Origin: Burkholderiaceae bacterium
GTDB taxonomy: Bacteria > Pseudomonadota > Gammaproteobacteria > Burkholderiales > Burkholderiaceae_E
DNA length: 64,000 bases
Assembly: GCA_019635275.1 (NCBI GenBank)
Contig: JAHBZV010000009.1
Coordinates: 1-64,000, forward strand
Direction of reading: 5' to 3'
Shown here one piece after another: positions 61,131-64,000 of this stretch. Numbering within the stretch: the stretch's first letter is position 1; the number at the start of each line of letters is the position of its first letter. The notes beneath the pieces were generated by a model, which ran no database searches, was not told the origin of the DNA, and was given only the letters and a program-made list of their open reading frames with translations. Position numbers and translations under genes: made by a program.

Positions 61131-64000
61131 TCAGTGTCCGATCTCGATGCCATACGAGGCCTTGAGCCAGGCGGTGTAGGCGCGCAGGTCGACGGTGCCG
61201 ACGATCGACGGTTGGCCGCGCCCGTCGATGCCGCGGCGCGCATACGGCACCAGGAACGCCGCGGTGTCGCGCCAGCTCATGCCGCCGATCGAGGCCCCGC
61301 GCTGCGTACTGCGACGGACGACGCGGCCACTGGCGTCGCGCTGAGTGACGTATCGGTCGCCGAGGGCGCTGTAGTTGCGGCCGTGGATCCTGGGGTCGGT
61401 GACGTAGCGGTCGCGCGGATGCAGGTCGCGCATCGGCAGGCCCATCGCCTTCGCCATCTGCGTCATCCAGACCAGCGACGCGTCGGAGAGATCGCCCTCG
61501 GGGTTGCCACCGCCGACGTCGGAGTGGTCGCCGATGAACCCGCGCTCGACCACCCAGGCGCTGCTGCCCAGCGCCGACTCGAGCGGGAACAGCGCGCGGT
61601 GCTCGTTGAGCGCCACCGCGTGGAACGTGGCGCGCACCGCCGACGGAATCGCGAGTTGCCAGCTCGCGTTGTCGGCACCAAGCAGCCCGAACTGCGCGAC
61701 CGTGTCCCACAGCCCGAGAAAGCGCAGGTCGACGCAGATGCCCCGCGCCCAGAAATGCCGCTCGTCGATCAGCGTGGAGACGCGATTGACGAAGTCGCGC
61801 GCCATCGCGGCGCCACGCGAGAACCCGATCACGTCGACCGGAGCGGTCTTGCCGATCCAGGCGTCGCCGAGGAAGCCGTCCAGGGTGCCCAGCATCCAGT
61901 CGACGCGCGCCCGCGCGGTGCTCGCCTGGACCCAGTCGAGCGCGCCGCCGGCGATGCCGCTGTCGAGGTCGTCGCGGCCGACGCCGGCCATGTACCACTT
62001 GGCCGGATCTTCGTACTGCTCGAAGAACTTGCGCACGTTGGAGACGTCGTCGCCGTTCAGGCCGGTGGCGCCGTTGCCGGTGCCGTCGAACGCGAACAGG
62101 ATCAGGCCGAGCGGGTCGGTCGCGACGAGCGGGTTGCCGTCGGCATAGCCGAACGGGTCGAGCCCCGCGGCGAGCCCGAGCGGATCGGGTTCGAGGTAGC
62201 GGCCCGCGTCGGGGTCGTAGGTGCGCAGCACGTTGTCGTGCAGCCCGGTCTCGGAGTCGAAATACTGTCCGTCCAGTCGCAGCGGCTGCGCGAAACTGCC
62301 CTGCGCGCGAGCGAGCCCTCCGAACGCGTCCCAGTCGCCGCGCCACGCGACGCGGCCGCGCTCGTCGGTGGCGGCGATCGGCGTGCCGAGATGGTCGGCG
62401 TGAATCCAGTGCAGCGAGGAGCGTCCGGCGCGCCCACCGCCGGGCGCCGGTTCGTGGTCGAGCACCGCGACCAGCCGACCGTGCCAGCGCAGGTACTGGC
62501 GCAGCAGGCGCCCATCGGCGCCGGTCTCGGCGACGAGCGCGCCGGCCTGGTGCAGGAAGCCCCGGTCGCCCGCGGCGCCGCTGCGCGCGGCGCGAACGCC
62601 GAATGCGTCGTACCGGTAGCGGGTCGCGCCCCGCTCGCCGTCCGCCTCGACGATGCGTCGCTGCGCACCGTAGCGCAATGCGTGCCCGCGGTGCCGCGTC
62701 GGCCGTCCGGACGCATCGGGTGGCGCGTCGGGGTCGCGCCAGTCGGTGCCGTCGCGACGGCGGGCCGCGAGGCGGTCGCCGACCGCGCCGTGCAGGAAGT
62801 ACTCGACGTGAACGGGCGCCGCGCCGCCCGCGTGGCGCTCGCGCACGATCAGGCGCCCGAAGCGGTCGTAGCCGTAGCGGTCCTCGCCAAACTCGTGCGC
62901 GATCACGACCGGCAGCCCGCGCGGATGCCACTGCAGCCGACGAAACGGCAGGTCGGACGGCCCGAGCGAGTCCCAGTCGCGCGGCGCGCGAACCGGTCCC
63001 TCGGCCTCGCTGTCGGCGCCGCCTCGCAGCCATCGGAGCGAGCTCGGCCGCCCCGATGCGTCGACCTGCTGCTCGAAGCGCAGGCCGTTGCCGAGCGCCA
63101 TCGCGGTCGCGCCGGCGTCGCGGTGCGCGAACCGCGCGAGCCACCTGACCGCGGCGTCGCCGGCCATCGACAGGCCGAACGCATCGGCGCGGCCCTGCAC
63201 GTCGTAGCGATGCACCAGCCGCGATCCGTCGGGCAGGCCCTGCTCGGCGAGGCGGCCCAGCGGGTCGTACGAGAACGCCTGGCGGTACGTCGCACCGTCG
63301 CGCTGGTGGACCAGTTCGACGAGCCGGCCCAGCGCGTCGTGGCGCGCGAGCGAGCGCTGCACCGGGTGGTCGATGGTCACCGGGCGCGCGCCCTCGTAGC
63401 CGAAGCGGGTCACCACGCGCTCCTCGCCCGCCGCCTGCTCGCGGCGCACGATGCGCCCGGCGAGGTCGTGGTCGCGGACGTCGACGCTGCCGTCGCCGTG
63501 GTCGATCCGTGCGAGCCGCCCGAGCGCGTCGTAGCGCTGTCGGCGCGAGCCGGCGTGCGCCGAGCGCGACTCCACCAGGCGGCCGAGATCGTCGTAGAGA
63601 AACTCGGTGCTCCGACCGGCGGCGTCGACCAGTGTCTGGCGACCCGGTTCGGCGCGCGCCAAGGCGACCGGAAGTGCCCGTCCTTCGGCGCCGACCGGGA
63701 CCGTGCCCGGCGCCTGCGCCGCGCGCCCGGCGGCCGACGCGAACACCCGCCGCCAACCGTGATTCGACTCGACCTCGACGCCGTCGGCACGCAGCCGCAG
63801 CGTCCAGCGCTGTCCGGTCGACCACTCGACGCCGCTCGGCCTGCCCGCGTCGTCGTAGTCGAAGCTCACGCCGACGCCACGCGCACTGCTCGACGCGAGT
63901 CGCCAAGCGGGGTCGAACGCCCGCGTGCGCCGGCTGCCGTCGGGCAGGTGCTCGGAGACCGCGCGCCCGATCGCGTCGCGCTCGATCGTGTGCGCCAGCA
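61131..64000 (-). CDS. Rhs/YD-repeat protein with a C-terminal DUF2235 domain, 5' end outside the window
   Basis: About 956 residues are visible and the frame is open at the window edge, so the N-terminus is missing. YD repeats (such as SFDYDDAGRPSG, YDALGRLARIDHGDGS, YDVQGRADAF) run to the Rhs core end: YFDSETGLHDNVLRTYDPDAGRYLEPDPLGL and PFGYADGNPLVATDPLGL. The C-terminal 300 residues are a DUF2235 domain: LILFAFDGTGN, VDVIGFSRGAAMARDFVN (nucleophile Ser) and HSDVGGGNPEGDLS, related to type VI lipase effectors (Tle1-like). It is probably a polymorphic toxin. No immunity gene lies in the 63 bases between its stop and the flavin reductase. Confidence 0.9.
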   Translation of the reverse strand, partial: LAHTIERDAIGRAVSEHLPDGSRRTRAFDPAWRLASSSARGVGVSFDYDDAGRPSGVEWSTGQRWTLRLRADGVEVESNHGWRRVFASAAGRAAQAPGTVPVGAEGRALPVALARAEPGRQTLVDAAGRSTEFLYDDLGRLVESRSAHAGSRRQRYDALGRLARIDHGDGSVDVRDHDLAGRIVRREQAAGEERVVTRFGYEGARPVTIDHPVQRSLARHDALGRLVELVHQRDGATYRQAFSYDPLGRLAEQGLPDGSRLVHRYDVQGRADAFGLSMAGDAAVRWLARFAHRDAGATAMALGNGLRFEQQVDASGRPSSLRWLRGGADSEAEGPVRAPRDWDSLGPSDLPFRRLQWHPRGLPVVIAHEFGEDRYGYDRFGRLIVRERHAGGAAPVHVEYFLHGAVGDRLAARRRDGTDWRDPDAPPDASGRPTRHRGHALRYGAQRRIVEADGERGATRYRYDAFGVRAARSGAAGDRGFLHQAGALVAETGADGRLLRQYLRWHGRLVAVLDHEPAPGGGRAGRSSLHWIHADHLGTPIAATDERGRVAWRGDWDAFGGLARAQGSFAQPLRLDGQYFDSETGLHDNVLRTYDPDAGRYLEPDPLGLAAGLDPFGYADGNPLVATDPLGLILFAFDGTGNGATGLNGDDVSNVRKFFEQYEDPAKWYMAGVGRDDLDSGIAGGALDWVQASTARARVDWMLGTLDGFLGDAWIGKTAPVDVIGFSRGAAMARDFVNRVSTLIDERHFWARGICVDLRFLGLWDTVAQFGLLGADNASWQLAIPSAVRATFHAVALNEHRALFPLESALGSSAWVVERGFIGDHSDVGGGNPEGDLSDASLVWMTQMAKAMGLPMRDLHPRDRYVTDPRIHGRNYSALGDRYVTQRDASGRVVRRSTQRGASIGGMSWRDTAAFLVPYARRGIDGRGQPSIVGTVDLRAYTAWLKASYGIEIGH

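Overview
The window is about 64 kb of very GC-rich DNA (roughly 70% GC by eye), densely packed with overlapping ATGA/GTGA gene junctions. Gene content (glutathione-dependent formaldehyde oxidation, DUF1993, DUF2946, DUF2917/DUF1127 beside a MocR regulator, fused IcmF, an Azoarcus-type benzoyl-CoA reductase, BCAM0308-type protein) points to a chromosomal segment of a betaproteobacterium, most likely Burkholderiales, that is facultatively anaerobic and can degrade aromatics. I saw no rRNA, tRNA, CRISPR array, insertion sequence or phage gene. The Rhs gene at the right edge and the left-edge DUF692 gene are cut by the window.  Layout: 1-2 kb holds the end of a bufferin-type copper-stress operon (bufB, bufC, doxX). 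2-7 kb is housekeeping: an EamA exporter, a TerB-like protein, the frmA/fghA formaldehyde pair, DUF1993 and rlmJ. 7-14.7 kb, all on the minus strand, is a copper and respiration block: a ferredoxin, a variant cbb3-type oxidase (CcoN with a fused CcoS-like N-terminus, CcoO, and a monoheme cytochrome c in place of CcoP), nsrR, a SCO copper chaperone, a membrane protein, DUF2946 and a copper TonB receptor. A 23-bp NsrR-like operator lies in front of it. 14.8-23.2 kb holds a Qor-like oxidoreductase, cytochrome b561, a MetE-like protein, a TPP enzyme with an ABC transporter, and dsbD. 23.4-30.7 kb is an extracytoplasmic redox module (CX4CH cytochrome fused to Ig-like repeats, TlpA, DUF4266, DUF3570, ApbE, then DUF6502 and DUF5666); its two operons begin with the same palindrome.  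33.4-40.6 kb is the most unusual part: four translationally overlapping genes encoding a TIR protein, a double-GNAT protein, a two-TM TrkA-N/RyR-domain protein and a PGDYG-like protein, with a patatin phospholipase gene running into them from the other side. TIR and patatin are classic effector domains of nucleotide-signal immunity, so this is the best candidate for an undescribed conflict or stress system. 40.6-45.9 kb is an anaerobic benzoyl-CoA reductase operon (bzdNOPQM order) with a hemerythrin gene at its end and a perfect FNR box upstream. 46-52.2 kb carries stress and sulfur-trafficking genes (HPF with a cold-shock domain, a Zn-ribbon protein, a Ddh-like protein, GYD, an FNT channel, DUF1641, an SQR-like protein, TusA, DsrE). 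52.4-57 kb has an MscS-like gene remnant, a flavodoxin, LysR, a cupin, a MocR regulator and DUF2917/DUF1127. 57-64 kb has icmF behind a strong inverted repeat, a flavin reductase, and an Rhs protein ending in a DUF2235 lipase-like domain.
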